A stretch of DNA of 64,000 bases from positions 62,001 through 126,000 of the forward strand of contig NZ_CVRP01000008.1 of assembly GCF_001261735.1 (NCBI RefSeq), in the 5' to 3' direction. The notes under the pieces were generated by a model that did not search any database, had not been told where the DNA came from, and worked only from the letters and a program-made list of their open reading frames with translations. Source of the DNA: Dysgonomonas sp. BGC7 (GTDB lineage: Bacteria; Bacteroidota; Bacteroidia; Bacteroidales; Dysgonomonadaceae). Positions 17,512 through 26,082 of the stretch are shown here, piece after piece. Both the position numbers and the translations under genes were made by a program. Position 1 is the first letter of the stretch. Every line of letters begins with the position of its first letter.

Positions 17512-18810
17512 CTATTTCAATAACAGATTTTTGAACTCTTTAAACTCTTTATTTATACCGATACTTTGTTTCTCTCCTTTCATAAAAGCTTGTAACTTAT
17601 CAGGAATTGAAATAGAAGCCCCAATAATAGACTCTACAACTTCTAAGAATTTAGCGGGGTGTGCTGTTTCCAGAAAAATTCCCGTTTCATTATCTTTCAG
17701 CTCATCTATTAAAGCCTGATAGCCGCAAGCTCCGTGAGGATCGAGAAGATAGCCTGTTTCGGAATATGTCTTTTTCACTGTTTCTCTTATACTATTGTCC
17801 GTGTACCAGATACCTGATATATCGGTTTTGATTTTATCTAGCGATTTATCATATAAATCAAGAACACGGGCAAAATTGCTCGGATCTCCTACATCCATAG
17901 CATTTGCTATTGTTTGTACGGACGGACGAGGTGTGTAGATTCCCGTTTGCAAGTATTCGTAGAATATATCGTTACTGTTATTTGCCGCAATAAAGCGTTT
18001 AATAGGTAAGCCCATACGCTTAGCTATGAGCCCTGCTGTGATATTGCCAAAGTTTCCACTAGGTACCGAAAATACTACATTCTTTGCTTTTCCCTGTTTT
18101 GCCAGTTGCGCATAAGCATAGAAGTAATAAAATGCCTGAGGAAGAAAACGGGCTACATTAATCGAATTGGCGGAAGTAAGATTCAATTTTTTATTTAAAT
18201 CTTCATCCAGAAAAGCTGTTTTCACCAAAGCCTGACAGTCATCGAAAGTACCATCTACTTCTATTGCTGTAATATTCTGGCCTAACGTAGTAAACTGGCA
18301 TTCCTGAATGCGGCTTACTTTCCCCTTCGGATATAGTACATATACATGGATACCTTCTACTCTAAGAAATCCGTTTGCGACAGCACTACCTGTGTCACCT
18401 GAGGTGGCAACAAGTACTTTCACATCCTTTTGTCCTTGTTTCTTTATAAAATAGCTTAACAGACGAGCCATAAAGCGACCGCCTACATCTTTAAAGGCTA
18501 GGGTAGGGCCATGGAACAATTCGAGGCTGTATATATTGTCTGTTACATGTGCAACAGGCGTATCAAAATTTAGCGTATCATATACTATATCTTTCAGTGT
18601 ATCGGCATCTATATCCTCGCCAAAGAAAGCGTCGGCTACAGTATATGCTATTTCCTGAAAACTCATACTGCCAATATTATCATAGAAAGATTGTGGCAGA
18701 GCTTTTATTTTCTCAGGCATATATAAGCCTCTATCTGGTGCGAGGCCTTTCACTACTGCTTCTTGTAAGCTGACTTCGGGTGTTTGCCTGTTTGTACTGT
18801 AATATTTCAT
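17512..18810 (-). CDS. thrC: Threonine synthase
   Basis: A 432-residue PLP enzyme converting O-phospho-homoserine to threonine in the cytoplasm. It shows the N-terminal 'APDRGLYMPEKI', 'ELFHGPTLAFKDVGGRF' with PLP Lys107, 'VATSGDTGSAVANGF', 'SVPSGNFGNITAG' and 'LDPHGACGYQAL'. Length and motif order are those of the type-1 threonine synthases of proteobacteria and Bacteroidetes. It is monocistronic here and separate from thrA/thrB. Confidence 0.97.
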   Translation of the reverse strand: MKYYSTNRQTPEVSLQEAVVKGLAPDRGLYMPEKIKALPQSFYDNIGSMSFQEIAYTVADAFFGEDIDADTLKDIVYDTLNFDTPVAHVTDNIYSLELFHGPTLAFKDVGGRFMARLLSYFIKKQGQKDVKVLVATSGDTGSAVANGFLRVEGIHVYVLYPKGKVSRIQECQFTTLGQNITAIEVDGTFDDCQALVKTAFLDEDLNKKLNLTSANSINVARFLPQAFYYFYAYAQLAKQGKAKNVVFSVPSGNFGNITAGLIAKRMGLPIKRFIAANNSNDIFYEYLQTGIYTPRPSVQTIANAMDVGDPSNFARVLDLYDKSLDKIKTDISGIWYTDNSIRETVKKTYSETGYLLDPHGACGYQALIDELKDNETGIFLETAHPAKFLEVVESIIGASISIPDKLQAFMKGEKQSIGINKEFKEFKNLLLK

Positions 18811-18834
18811 TTACATTAGGTTATATTGAATAAA

Positions 18835-18842
18835 CAAAAATA
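18835..18842 (-). promoter_or_regulatory. -7 box of the thrC promoter
   Basis: The minus strand reads TATTTTTG, a TAnnTTTG match 24 bases before the start codon. ATTG about 20 bases further upstream is a weak -33. Confidence 0.4.
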
Positions 18843-18960
18843 ATAAAATGATGCTATATTGGCAATAATTGTATCAATATACTGCTATTTCGACGCGGTT
18901 ATCATTATTGATAACAAGAGTATATACATAGAAGCGAATTAATAACAATAGTTATGTTTT

Positions 18961-19560
18961 CTAAAAGCTATTTTGTTCGTTTACTGATCTATAATAAGCC
19001 ATTATATCTAATCTTCGTCCAAGCTCTAATATAGCTAATATCGGAATCTCTCTCTGCGAAACAATTCTATGGGGCGCATCGTCTAACTGAAAATAGATTA
19101 AGCTATTTGTTTTTATTAAAGCCTCCTTTTTTTGCTTAGATATAAAAGCGTCATAAGCATCAGATGTTCTTCTTAATCTACTATTGTATAAAAAATATAC
19201 TCCAATATAACTATAATTCCGGTGCTCAACTTTGTTACGGAATAGCCCATAGTCGGAATAGTAAGAAAATGACCTGTTGTCTATAATAAAGATTTCCTTT
19301 CCCTGTTTGTTCCATAAATATAATTTGAAAAGGTAGTAGCTTATTATCCAAAAGAAGATAATGAAAACAATAAATCCGGAAAAACCATCACTTTCTTCGT
19401 CTGTAAGAAGCAAAGGTATTATTGATAGAGGGAGAAAGAAACAAAACAGAGAGGCAAACAAGATCGGAAAAATAAACCTCTTCTTCTTTTTGCTACAGAA
19501 CGTTTCCAACAATATTGGGTTTGCAATTTTCAGATTGTATCTATTACTCTTATCCACCAT
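18961..19560 (-). CDS. Uncharacterised small membrane protein
   Basis: Read from ATG 19560 (199 residues); an upstream start at 19677 would add 39 residues with no sign of being coding. There are two hydrophobic helices at about 30-50 and 60-80, joined by a short acidic turn, then a soluble C-terminal domain of about 115 residues rich in Tyr, Arg and Ser ('FIIDNRSFSYYSDYG'). It could be a PH-like or photosystem-like membrane-anchored domain of the kind often called 'DUF' in Bacteroidetes, but I cannot assign it. It stands alone between thrC and the kdsD-like gene. Confidence 0.55.
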   Translation of the reverse strand: MVDKSNRYNLKIANPILLETFCSKKKKRFIFPILFASLFCFFLPLSIIPLLLTDEESDGFSGFIVFIIFFWIISYYLFKLYLWNKQGKEIFIIDNRSFSYYSDYGLFRNKVEHRNYSYIGVYFLYNSRLRRTSDAYDAFISKQKKEALIKTNSLIYFQLDDAPHRIVSQREIPILAILELGRRLDIMAYYRSVNEQNSF

Positions 19561-19692
19561 ATATGAACTTTTAACTAAAAGGTGACAAAAGTTACACATT
19601 TTGCCTATTTTTCGTTTATTCTTTTCATTGTATAAATGTCGGCTACCAGCCAGTATGATACAGATAAAAATTCGCAAATTGGTTTTGATAGA

Positions 19693-20298
19693 CTATTTAC
19701 TCATTTCTCTCGACTTATCGCCAAGATAACCTCCGTGATGTCTTTTAGCATAGTCCGACGGAGTAAATCCAATTCTCCTCATTGTTCCCACAACCAGAAT
19801 GTCTCCTATGACAGTCATTACTGTAGTAGAAGTCGTTGGGGTAAGCCCTAGTGTGCAGACTTCTTCCGGCTTGCCTGTAAGTATGCAAACATCGGCGTTC
19901 TGAGCCAATAGGCTATCTGTATCGCTCGTTATAACAATAAATTTTATACCCGGTATCAGATTTTTTGCCAATGTACTGAGTTCTATTATTTCCCTTGTTT
20001 TTCCCGAATTGGAAATTGCAAGTACAATATCATTTTCTTGTAAGATACCCAGATCGCCATGCTGTGCTTCGCTGGGATGAAGAAATACGGCAGGAGTTCC
20101 TGTAGAGCTGAATGTAGTAGCTATATTTTGAGCAATCTGCCCTGCTTTGCCCATACCACTGGTCACAAGCTTTCCTTTTTTTACATTCACCTGTTCCACA
20201 ATAAGATCTATCGCTTTTGTATAAGCGTCAGTTGCCGGAATGTTCAATATCGAGGCAGCTTCATGTTCCAGTATAGAACGGATTTCATCTATTTGCAT
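19693..20298 (-). CDS. kdsD: Single-domain arabinose-5-phosphate isomerase-like SIS protein
   Basis: A 201-residue protein from ATG 20298; the upstream start adds a Lys-rich stretch that overlaps the promoter. It is a single SIS domain with 'SGMGKAGQIAQNIATT' (Lys51), 'HPSEAQHGDLG' (His80), 'ISNSGKT' and the 'DYAKRHHGGYLG' C-terminal motif. These match KdsD/KpsF, which interconverts ribulose-5-P and arabinose-5-P for Kdo. The two C-terminal CBS domains of E. coli KdsD are missing; single-domain versions are known in Bacteroides, so this is not truncation. GutQ-like function is the alternative. Confidence 0.82.
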   Translation of the reverse strand: MQIDEIRSILEHEAASILNIPATDAYTKAIDLIVEQVNVKKGKLVTSGMGKAGQIAQNIATTFSSTGTPAVFLHPSEAQHGDLGILQENDIVLAISNSGKTREIIELSTLAKNLIPGIKFIVITSDTDSLLAQNADVCILTGKPEEVCTLGLTPTTSTTVMTVIGDILVVGTMRRIGFTPSDYAKRHHGGYLGDKSREMSK

Positions 20299-20322
20299 AT
20301 CTCTCTTTCTTTTTTTGAGCTC

Positions 20323-20356
20323 CAAAGATACAATTTTTATCACTTTTATTTACAAA
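20323..20356 (-). promoter_or_regulatory. Sigma-ABfr-type promoter of the kdsD-like gene
   Basis: On the minus strand TTTG (20353-20356) and TATCTTTG (20323-20330) are 22 bases apart. The -7 box lies 25 bases before ATG 20298, which supports that start. Confidence 0.55.
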
Positions 20357-20389
20357 AAAGACTTGAGCAGAAACCCGATCAAGTCTTTT
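20356..20389 (-). terminator. Intrinsic terminator after purE
   Basis: AAAAGACTTGA (20356-20366) pairs with TCAAGTCTTTT (20379-20389); the minus-strand exit is followed by T-rich sequence. It lies 24 bases after the purE stop and abuts the next promoter. Confidence 0.75.
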
Positions 20390-20412
20390 ATTAGGAAAAG
20401 CTATACAGCTTC

Positions 20413-20919
20413 TTAGTTCGTCTTATATTTATACTCAATTTTAGATAGTTCTTCGTTTGCTTTTTCTATCTTACTCTTCAAGCTTTCTTTATAAGCTTTC
20501 AGTTTTGTTTGCAGATGTTCGTCACCTGTAGCAACCATCTGTAATGCAAGAATAGCAGCATTTAAAGAACCATTGATACCAACAGTAGCAACCGGTATTC
20601 CCGGAGGCATTTGCACTATGGCCAACAGAGCATCCATACCATCTAGCGAAGCATCTATGGGTACACCAATAACGGGTATATGTGTCATAGAAGCTATTAC
20701 ACCCGGAAGGTGGGCAGCCATACCTGCTGCTGCAATAATTACTTTGATACCTCTTTCGGCTGCAACTTTGGCAAAAGCTTCAACTCTTTCGGGAGTACGA
20801 TGAGCAGAAAGTGCATTTATTTCGAATGGAACTTCCATTTCATCGAAAAATTTAGCTGCTTTTTCCATCACCGGTAGATCTGAGGTACTACCCATTATGA
20901 TACTAACTATTGGTTTCAT
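20413..20919 (-). CDS. purE: N5-carboxyaminoimidazole ribonucleotide mutase
   Basis: A 168-residue cytoplasmic enzyme of purine synthesis, converting N5-CAIR to CAIR. It shows the substrate-binding 'GSTSDLPVM' (10-18), 'SAHRTP' (38-43), 'AAAGMAAHLPGVIASMT' and 'GIPVATVGI'. Length fits class I PurE. A short charged helical tail (about 140-168) follows the core. It has its own promoter and terminator. Confidence 0.96.
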   Translation of the reverse strand: MKPIVSIIMGSTSDLPVMEKAAKFFDEMEVPFEINALSAHRTPERVEAFAKVAAERGIKVIIAAAGMAAHLPGVIASMTHIPVIGVPIDASLDGMDALLAIVQMPPGIPVATVGINGSLNAAILALQMVATGDEHLQTKLKAYKESLKSKIEKANEELSKIEYKYKTN

Positions 20920-20984
20920 CTGCGTATATTAATATTATCAACAATATCGTCTAAAAGTCTTTTGTCAGACTTTCTGACGAATAA

Positions 20985-20992
20985 CAAAAGTA
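20985..20992 (-). promoter_or_regulatory. -7 box of the purE promoter
   Basis: The minus strand reads TACTTTTG, a TAnnTTTG match 65 bases before purE. A -33 element at the right spacing would fall just inside the end of gcvH and is not clear. Confidence 0.4.
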
Positions 20993-21006
20993 AATTTCTC
21001 TATCTA

Positions 21007-21387
21007 TTATTTACCTATCAGTTTCTTATAATCGGATGCTGAAAGCAGACTTTCAACTTCGGATGGGTCGTTGAGACTCACTTTTATAATCCAGCCTTCT
21101 CCATATGGATCTTCATTGATAAGCTCCGGCTTATCTTCCAATGCTGTATTGAACTCCAGTACTTCTCCGGAGGCCGGCATTAAAAGATCTGATACTGTTT
21201 TTACGGCCTCCACACTACCAAATACTCCGCCAGTGACTACTGTTTCGCCTTCGGTAGTAACATCCACATAGACGATTTCGCCTAGCTCGCTTTGTGCAAA
21301 TTCTGTAATACCAATAACAGCAGTATCACCTTCTACTCTGATCCATTCGTGATCTTTCGAGTACTTCAAGTTTTCAGGAAAATTCAT
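21007..21387 (-). CDS. gcvH: Glycine cleavage system H protein
   Basis: A 126-residue lipoyl carrier protein. The lipoyl domain shows '[12 protein letters not shown]', 'GEIVYVDV' and the modified Lys63 in '[15 protein letters not shown]', followed by '[13 protein letters not shown]'. It shuttles the aminomethyl group between P, T and L proteins, none of which is in this window. Length is standard. It follows the PAP2-like gene by 38 bases and may share its transcript. Confidence 0.97.
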   Translation of the reverse strand: MNFPENLKYSKDHEWIRVEGDTAVIGITEFAQSELGEIVYVDVTTEGETVVTGGVFGSVEAVKTVSDLLMPASGEVLEFNTALEDKPELINEDPYGEGWIIKVSLNDPSEVESLLSASDYKKLIGK

Positions 21388-21425
21388 AGTTTCTAATTAT
21401 TTATATTATTAAATCATAGGTTTAT

Positions 21426-22136
21426 TTATAAATTAATGACACCCCAATATGCACCAAACAGAACACACAGATAAGAAACCACCGCTCCTACAAAAAAACC
21501 GATATATACCTGTGCCGGAGTATTCTTTTTAAGACTTAAGCGAGCTACACCCAAACATCCTGCTAAGATAAATAAAATGATGAACAAAATAAATGGATTT
21601 ACACCTTTAACATTATAACAGACTGACAAAGTGCTACCAATGAGAGCTCCAATGGCGGCCATATGAATACTTATCTTCCAATATGCAGAGATAACGCCCA
21701 GTATAACAACCAAAATTAAAGGTACGGCTAATATAGAAATAAACCATACATATAATTTTGCTGCATGGAAATAATATATCAGTAAGCTATATGAGATGAA
21801 GGTGATAAGAAAAGGTATAATTCGCTGCCGCGATGGGTTTATCCTATAGCTGTCCATCAGCCCTGATTTACTGAGAAAGTACATACTGCTAAGAGGAACA
21901 ACACATGTAAGAAAAAATACAGGCGAAAGAAACCTTAAGAACTGTCCTGCAAAAATGAGATTGAAATCAGTATAGAAAAACAATAATGCAACAGTGTATA
22001 TACCCATAAGTATGGGATGAAGCATTATGGAAACAATACGTGCCAACAATGCACCTTCTTCCGTAGCGGGAGAATAAGACATTAATGAGGCTTGTAGGTT
22101 TGCAGTTTTTCTCTCAGTTATATTAGGTTCTATCAT
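21426..22136 (-). CDS. PAP2-like integral membrane protein, possibly inactive
   Basis: A 236-residue protein with about seven hydrophobic helices. Late motifs resemble the PAP2 phosphatase fold: 'KISIHMAAIGALIG' recalls the central SxH segment, and 'ARLSLKKNTPAQVYIGF' recalls the third motif. However, the usual third-motif His appears as Asn, and the first KxxxRP-type motif is not clear. It could be a lipid phosphatase or a degenerate relative. Its ATG overlaps the rpoN stop by four bases (ATGA), so the two are translationally coupled, and gcvH follows. Role unknown. Confidence 0.6.
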   Translation of the reverse strand: MIEPNITERKTANLQASLMSYSPATEEGALLARIVSIMLHPILMGIYTVALLFFYTDFNLIFAGQFLRFLSPVFFLTCVVPLSSMYFLSKSGLMDSYRINPSRQRIIPFLITFISYSLLIYYFHAAKLYVWFISILAVPLILVVILGVISAYWKISIHMAAIGALIGSTLSVCYNVKGVNPFILFIILFILAGCLGVARLSLKKNTPAQVYIGFFVGAVVSYLCVLFGAYWGVINL

Positions 22137-23590
22137 ATTTCTTTTCTTAAACGGGCTACAGGCAGATTCATTTGCTCTCTATATTTGGCAACTGTACGTC
22201 TTGCTATTATATAACCCTTTTCTTTCAGTATTTCAGATAATTTGTCGTCGGTCAGAGGTTTTCTCTTGTCCTCATTTTCTATACATTCTTTCAAAATGGC
22301 TTTTACTTCCCTCGATGAGATCTCTTCTCCGGTATCGGTCTGCATAGACTCCGAAAAGAAATATTTAAGAGAATAAACTCCAAAGTTTGTTTGCACATAT
22401 TTACTGTTGCTCACTCTCGATATAGTAGATATATCATATCCTGTACGTTCAGCAATATCTTTTAGTATCATTGGCTTCAGTTGGGCTTCGTCTCCTGTAA
22501 GAAAAAAGTCGTACTGAAGATCCATAATAGCTTTCATTGTACGTTGAAGAGTATTTTGCCTCTGCTTAATAGCATCTATAAACCATCGAGCCGAATCAAG
22601 TTTTTGTTTCACGAACAAGGCTGCATTTTTATTGTCCGCCGACATTCCTTCTCTATTGTCGGCATACCCTCTTAGCAAATCGGAATATTCGCGGCTAACT
22701 CTGAGGTCGGGAATGTTCCTGTTATTGAGGCTTAGTACAAGTTCTCCGTTGTAACTATCTACAATAAAATCAGGAATAATAGTATTCAGCGTAGATGACA
22801 TAGAGTCGCCCCAGTTGTTTCCGGGTTTGGGATTAAGTGTTGTGATCTCTTGTATCACGCACTTCATCTCATTTTCATCTATTCCCAGTTGTTTTATTAT
22901 TTTGTCATAATGCCTCTTCGAAAATTCATCGAAATGTGCTTCTATTATTTTAATGGCAAGCTCGGTTGCTTTGTTTTGCTCTTTTCTTCTGAGTTGCAAC
23001 AAGAGGCACTCTTGCAGATTGCGAGCACCTATGCCTGCCGGCTCAAACTCCTGAATAACAATAAGCAACTCCTCCAGCTTAGATATAGATACATCTATGT
23101 TTTGCTGAAAGATAAGATCGTCGGAAATAGCAGCTAAAGATCTGTCTAGATAACCGCTCTCGTCAATGTTGCCAATAATATATTCAGCTATTTTTTTGTT
23201 TTCTTCGTTTAGTTCACACTCTCCGAGTTGCTCCAGAAGATATTCGTTCAGCGATTCTGCTATAGAGAAAGGTATTTCTTCTTTAGTACTATTTGCCTTA
23301 TTGTTGTCTCTGAGCCGATAGTCGGGAATCTCTTCATCATTCAGGTAGTCGCCAAGGGTTATATCTTCCTGCGATATATTAGTGTCGTCTTCGGGGCTGA
23401 AATCGTCATCATATTCCGAAGAGCTATCTGTAGGTTCAAGTCCTTCTTCTAAGGCAGGATTATCCTCCAGTTCTTGCTTAATACGCTCTTCCAACTCTAT
23501 AACAGGTAGCTCAGTAAGCTTTATAACCTGCATTTGCAGAGGCGAAAGCTTTTGTTGTTGTTTGAGTTGTAAGTGTTGCTTCAGAGCCAT
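22133..23590 (-). CDS. rpoN: RNA polymerase sigma-54 factor
   Basis: A 485-residue sigma-54. The N-terminal activator-interacting region is Gln/Leu rich ('QKLSPLQMQVIKLTELP'), followed by an acidic spacer (about 45-100), core-binding domain, and DNA-binding region. The C-terminal RpoN box reads 'ARRTVAKYRE' (463-472). It directs transcription at -24/-12 promoters with AAA+ activators; none of these is seen in the window. Length matches the family. Its last bases overlap the next gene's start. Confidence 0.97.
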   Translation of the reverse strand: MALKQHLQLKQQQKLSPLQMQVIKLTELPVIELEERIKQELEDNPALEEGLEPTDSSSEYDDDFSPEDDTNISQEDITLGDYLNDEEIPDYRLRDNNKANSTKEEIPFSIAESLNEYLLEQLGECELNEENKKIAEYIIGNIDESGYLDRSLAAISDDLIFQQNIDVSISKLEELLIVIQEFEPAGIGARNLQECLLLQLRRKEQNKATELAIKIIEAHFDEFSKRHYDKIIKQLGIDENEMKCVIQEITTLNPKPGNNWGDSMSSTLNTIIPDFIVDSYNGELVLSLNNRNIPDLRVSREYSDLLRGYADNREGMSADNKNAALFVKQKLDSARWFIDAIKQRQNTLQRTMKAIMDLQYDFFLTGDEAQLKPMILKDIAERTGYDISTISRVSNSKYVQTNFGVYSLKYFFSESMQTDTGEEISSREVKAILKECIENEDKRKPLTDDKLSEILKEKGYIIARRTVAKYREQMNLPVARLRKEI

Positions 23591-23614
23591 ATGTATCGAT
23601 ATATTCTGTTAAGA

Positions 23615-23648
23615 CAAAGATAATAATTGTTTTTAATCTAATAACAAA
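23615..23648 (-). promoter_or_regulatory. Sigma-ABfr-type promoter of rpoN
   Basis: On the minus strand TTTG (23645-23648) and TATCTTTG (23615-23622) are 22 bases apart; the -7 box is 24 bases before the rpoN start. Confidence 0.6.
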
Positions 23649-23673
23649 AACAACATTCAGTCTCAGAAGGTTC

Positions 23674-24171
23674 TTAAGAAATAGAGTTCAGGGTATCTAT
23701 CAGCACTTTCCATTTCTCTATTTTCTCATCCAGCCTCATTCTTGCGTTGGCAGGGCTTGGCGATGGCAGCACTGTAAATACCTTGTCGGTATCGAAGCCC
23801 ACATATTTCTTGTAAAATTCGGCAGCCTTCTTACTTGTGAAAAATATATATTTGATTCTTGGATATTCTTTAAATAACTTTTTAAAGTCGTTAGGCTTCT
23901 CGTTTCTTATTGCACTATCCAGACTTCCCTCTCCCTCACACGAATGGAGCACATCCCATATGGCAATGTTGTTGTCTGTCAGTATTGCGCTTTTCTCTTC
24001 GTAATTATCAGGAAGCGGTTTGTTGAACAGAGCGAACAGAATTCTCCAAAACTGATTACTCTTATGTCCGTAACGTTCTTTTTTGCGCAGTGATTCCTCA
24101 CTTGGAACAGTTCCCAGAATTAACATCTGGCAGTCTTTGTTTATCTCAGGCTCAAAGGTTATTCTTTTCAT
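23674..24171 (-). CDS. Uracil/hypoxanthine-DNA glycosylase family protein
   Basis: A 165-residue member of the uracil-DNA glycosylase superfamily. 'LILGTVPSEESLRKKERYGH' is the active-site loop, 'NQFWRILFAL' the conserved helix, and 'LPSPSPANA' the minor-groove loop. This layout and length fit family 6, the hypoxanthine-DNA glycosylases (TIGR04274), which remove deaminated adenine. It lacks the catalytic Asp of family 1 enzymes. Mug-like mismatch activity is an alternative. It stands alone after the peptide symporter gene. Confidence 0.8.
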   Translation of the reverse strand: MKRITFEPEINKDCQMLILGTVPSEESLRKKERYGHKSNQFWRILFALFNKPLPDNYEEKSAILTDNNIAIWDVLHSCEGEGSLDSAIRNEKPNDFKKLFKEYPRIKYIFFTSKKAAEFYKKYVGFDTDKVFTVLPSPSPANARMRLDEKIEKWKVLIDTLNSIS

Positions 24172-24266
24172 TGCTTATATTATTAAGTAACAAGAAATAG
24201 GATGATACATTCCTCGGAAAAGACTATTTGCTGCCTCATTAAGTAAGTCAATGAAAAAAGGAGGTT

Positions 24267-26033
24267 CTATCTTACCCCGTGCATCATTCTTATTAATCGT
24301 TTCGATAAAAAGAACAATATTACGGAAGCTATGCCAGCCATGAAAACAAAAAGCATGAAAAAATCATAAAGAGAGCTAATTTTATAACCGATAAAGCTTT
24401 TTGGATTTTCTAATTGTTGCTTTTCCAATTTACCTTGTATTTCGCTTTTTAAAGATTTATCCTTTATTTCATAAAAAGTAAGCCTATCGAAGGGAATAAC
24501 ATTAACTCCGTCTTTTTGTTGGATAGACTCCTCAAAGTCTTCGGACAAAAGTTGTATTGTGTTTTCTTTTTCGACTGCTTGCACGGTACTAACTTCGATC
24601 AATGGTTCGGGGTAATATCCACTCAACGTGCCGGCAAATTTATTTGCTGCTGCTGTGCTCAGATACCATATTGCCATTAGCAGTGAGGCAAAGCGTATGG
24701 GAGCCAGTTTATTTACCATAGAAAGCCCAATAGGTGATAGGCATAATTCCCCGAAAGTATGTATAGTATAAAGGCTAACCAGCCAAAGCATGCTTACTTT
24801 TACTCCGGGGGCAAGCCCTTTTACTCCGAAAGCAATTACAAGATAGCCTATAGCGAGTAAGAATAGGCCGATAGACTGTTTTACGGGCGAAGCCGGCTCT
24901 TTGCCTTTTTTACTCAACCTAGCCCATATGGCTACAAATACAGGAGCGAAAAGAATAATGGCTACTGCATTCACCGATTGAAAATAGGAAGTAGGTATAG
25001 TCCAATCGAAAAGGTCGATATGTCGGTTAGTCTGTTCTTCGGCGAAGTAAGTAAGGGAGGCTCCGGCCTGCTCGAATGCAGCCCAAAAGAATATGACGAA
25101 AAATGCTATAATATAAATCACCCATATGCGTGATCTTTCTATTTTTGTCAGTGAAGGATCAGAAATAATAAAACCCGGAGCTACTACTGCTAGAGAAAAT
25201 ATAACAGATCCGATAAAGTCCGTTTCTATAATACTGTATAGGATGTAGAATAAGACAATCCAAACAGCACTCCATATAATCGCAATCTTGGCTTTCGACG
25301 TTTTCTTTTCATCAGCGGGTATGTCTCCAAAAGGTTGAGATTCTACGATCTGTCTTTTCTCATCCTTGCTGTTAGGAATTACACCTATAGGTTCTCCTTC
25401 CGGTGTTTTTATATATTTGTCTTTTAACAGACTGAATACTACCACTCCGAGCAACATCCCTATACATGCAGCCAGAAATCCCCATTTGAAGTCGGCAGGA
25501 TGTCCTGTATCGCCTAATATTCCGCAGATGATGGGAGCGATAAACGAACCTGTATTTACTCCCATATAGAAAATGGTATACGCCGAGTCTTTACGCTTAT
25601 CATCAGGTTTATATAGTTGTCCTACCATTGTAGAGATATTCGGTTTGAAGAAGCCATTACCAAATATGAGAAAGCCCAACCCCGAAAACATAAGCATGGT
25701 TGCTACATCTACCTCTTTGAAAAAGCAACCTGATAAAAACATAAGAAATTGCCCTACAGCCATCAACAGGCCTCCTACAATAATAGAACGGCGATTACCC
25801 CAATAGCGATCAGCAAAGTAGCCTCCTATAAGGGGGGTAAGATATACCAGTCCTGTGTAGCTGCCATATATTTGAGAACCATATGCTTTATCGAAAAGTA
25901 ATGCTTTTGTCATAAATAAGACAAATAGCGCACGCATGCCATAGTAGCTGAATCGTTCCCACATCTCGGTAACGAACAATAAATATATCCCTTTCGGATG
26001 CCTTTCCTTCACGGAGTTTATGTCTTCTGCCAT
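24267..26033 (-). CDS. Peptide:H+ symporter (POT family, DtpT-like)
   Basis: A 588-residue inner-membrane protein of the proton-dependent oligopeptide transporter family. The proton-coupling motif ExxERFxYYG is intact (Glu23 to Gly32, 'EMWERFSYYG'). There are about 14 hydrophobic helices, with an extended hydrophilic stretch near residues 200-245 and a long loop near 480-540 (Glu/Lys rich). It imports di- and tripeptides. It follows the MFS gene on the same strand, with a terminator between them, so the two are separate units. Confidence 0.9.
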   Translation of the reverse strand: MAEDINSVKERHPKGIYLLFVTEMWERFSYYGMRALFVLFMTKALLFDKAYGSQIYGSYTGLVYLTPLIGGYFADRYWGNRRSIIVGGLLMAVGQFLMFLSGCFFKEVDVATMLMFSGLGFLIFGNGFFKPNISTMVGQLYKPDDKRKDSAYTIFYMGVNTGSFIAPIICGILGDTGHPADFKWGFLAACIGMLLGVVVFSLLKDKYIKTPEGEPIGVIPNSKDEKRQIVESQPFGDIPADEKKTSKAKIAIIWSAVWIVLFYILYSIIETDFIGSVIFSLAVVAPGFIISDPSLTKIERSRIWVIYIIAFFVIFFWAAFEQAGASLTYFAEEQTNRHIDLFDWTIPTSYFQSVNAVAIILFAPVFVAIWARLSKKGKEPASPVKQSIGLFLLAIGYLVIAFGVKGLAPGVKVSMLWLVSLYTIHTFGELCLSPIGLSMVNKLAPIRFASLLMAIWYLSTAAANKFAGTLSGYYPEPLIEVSTVQAVEKENTIQLLSEDFEESIQQKDGVNVIPFDRLTFYEIKDKSLKSEIQGKLEKQQLENPKSFIGYKISSLYDFFMLFVFMAGIASVILFFLSKRLIRMMHGVR

Positions 26034-26052
26034 GTTTTTGTATTAAAAGAAA

Positions 26053-26076
26053 AAGTCCGGTTTTGATTCCGGACTT
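26053..26076 (-). terminator. Intrinsic terminator after the MFS gene
   Basis: AAGTCCGG and CCGGACTT form an 8-base stem around an eight-base loop. The minus-strand exit reads TTTTCTTTT. Confidence 0.75.
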
Positions 26077-26082
26077 AAGTTT

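Noticed and set aside
19561-19677. Longer start for the uncharacterised membrane protein
   Set aside because: The added 39 residues have mixed composition without a signal or domain, and ATG 19560 gives a more compact protein. This remains uncertain.
20956-20990. GTCAGA/TCTGAC inverted repeat between gcvH and purE
   Set aside because: Six bases only and overlapping a promoter candidate; too weak to call as a terminator or operator.
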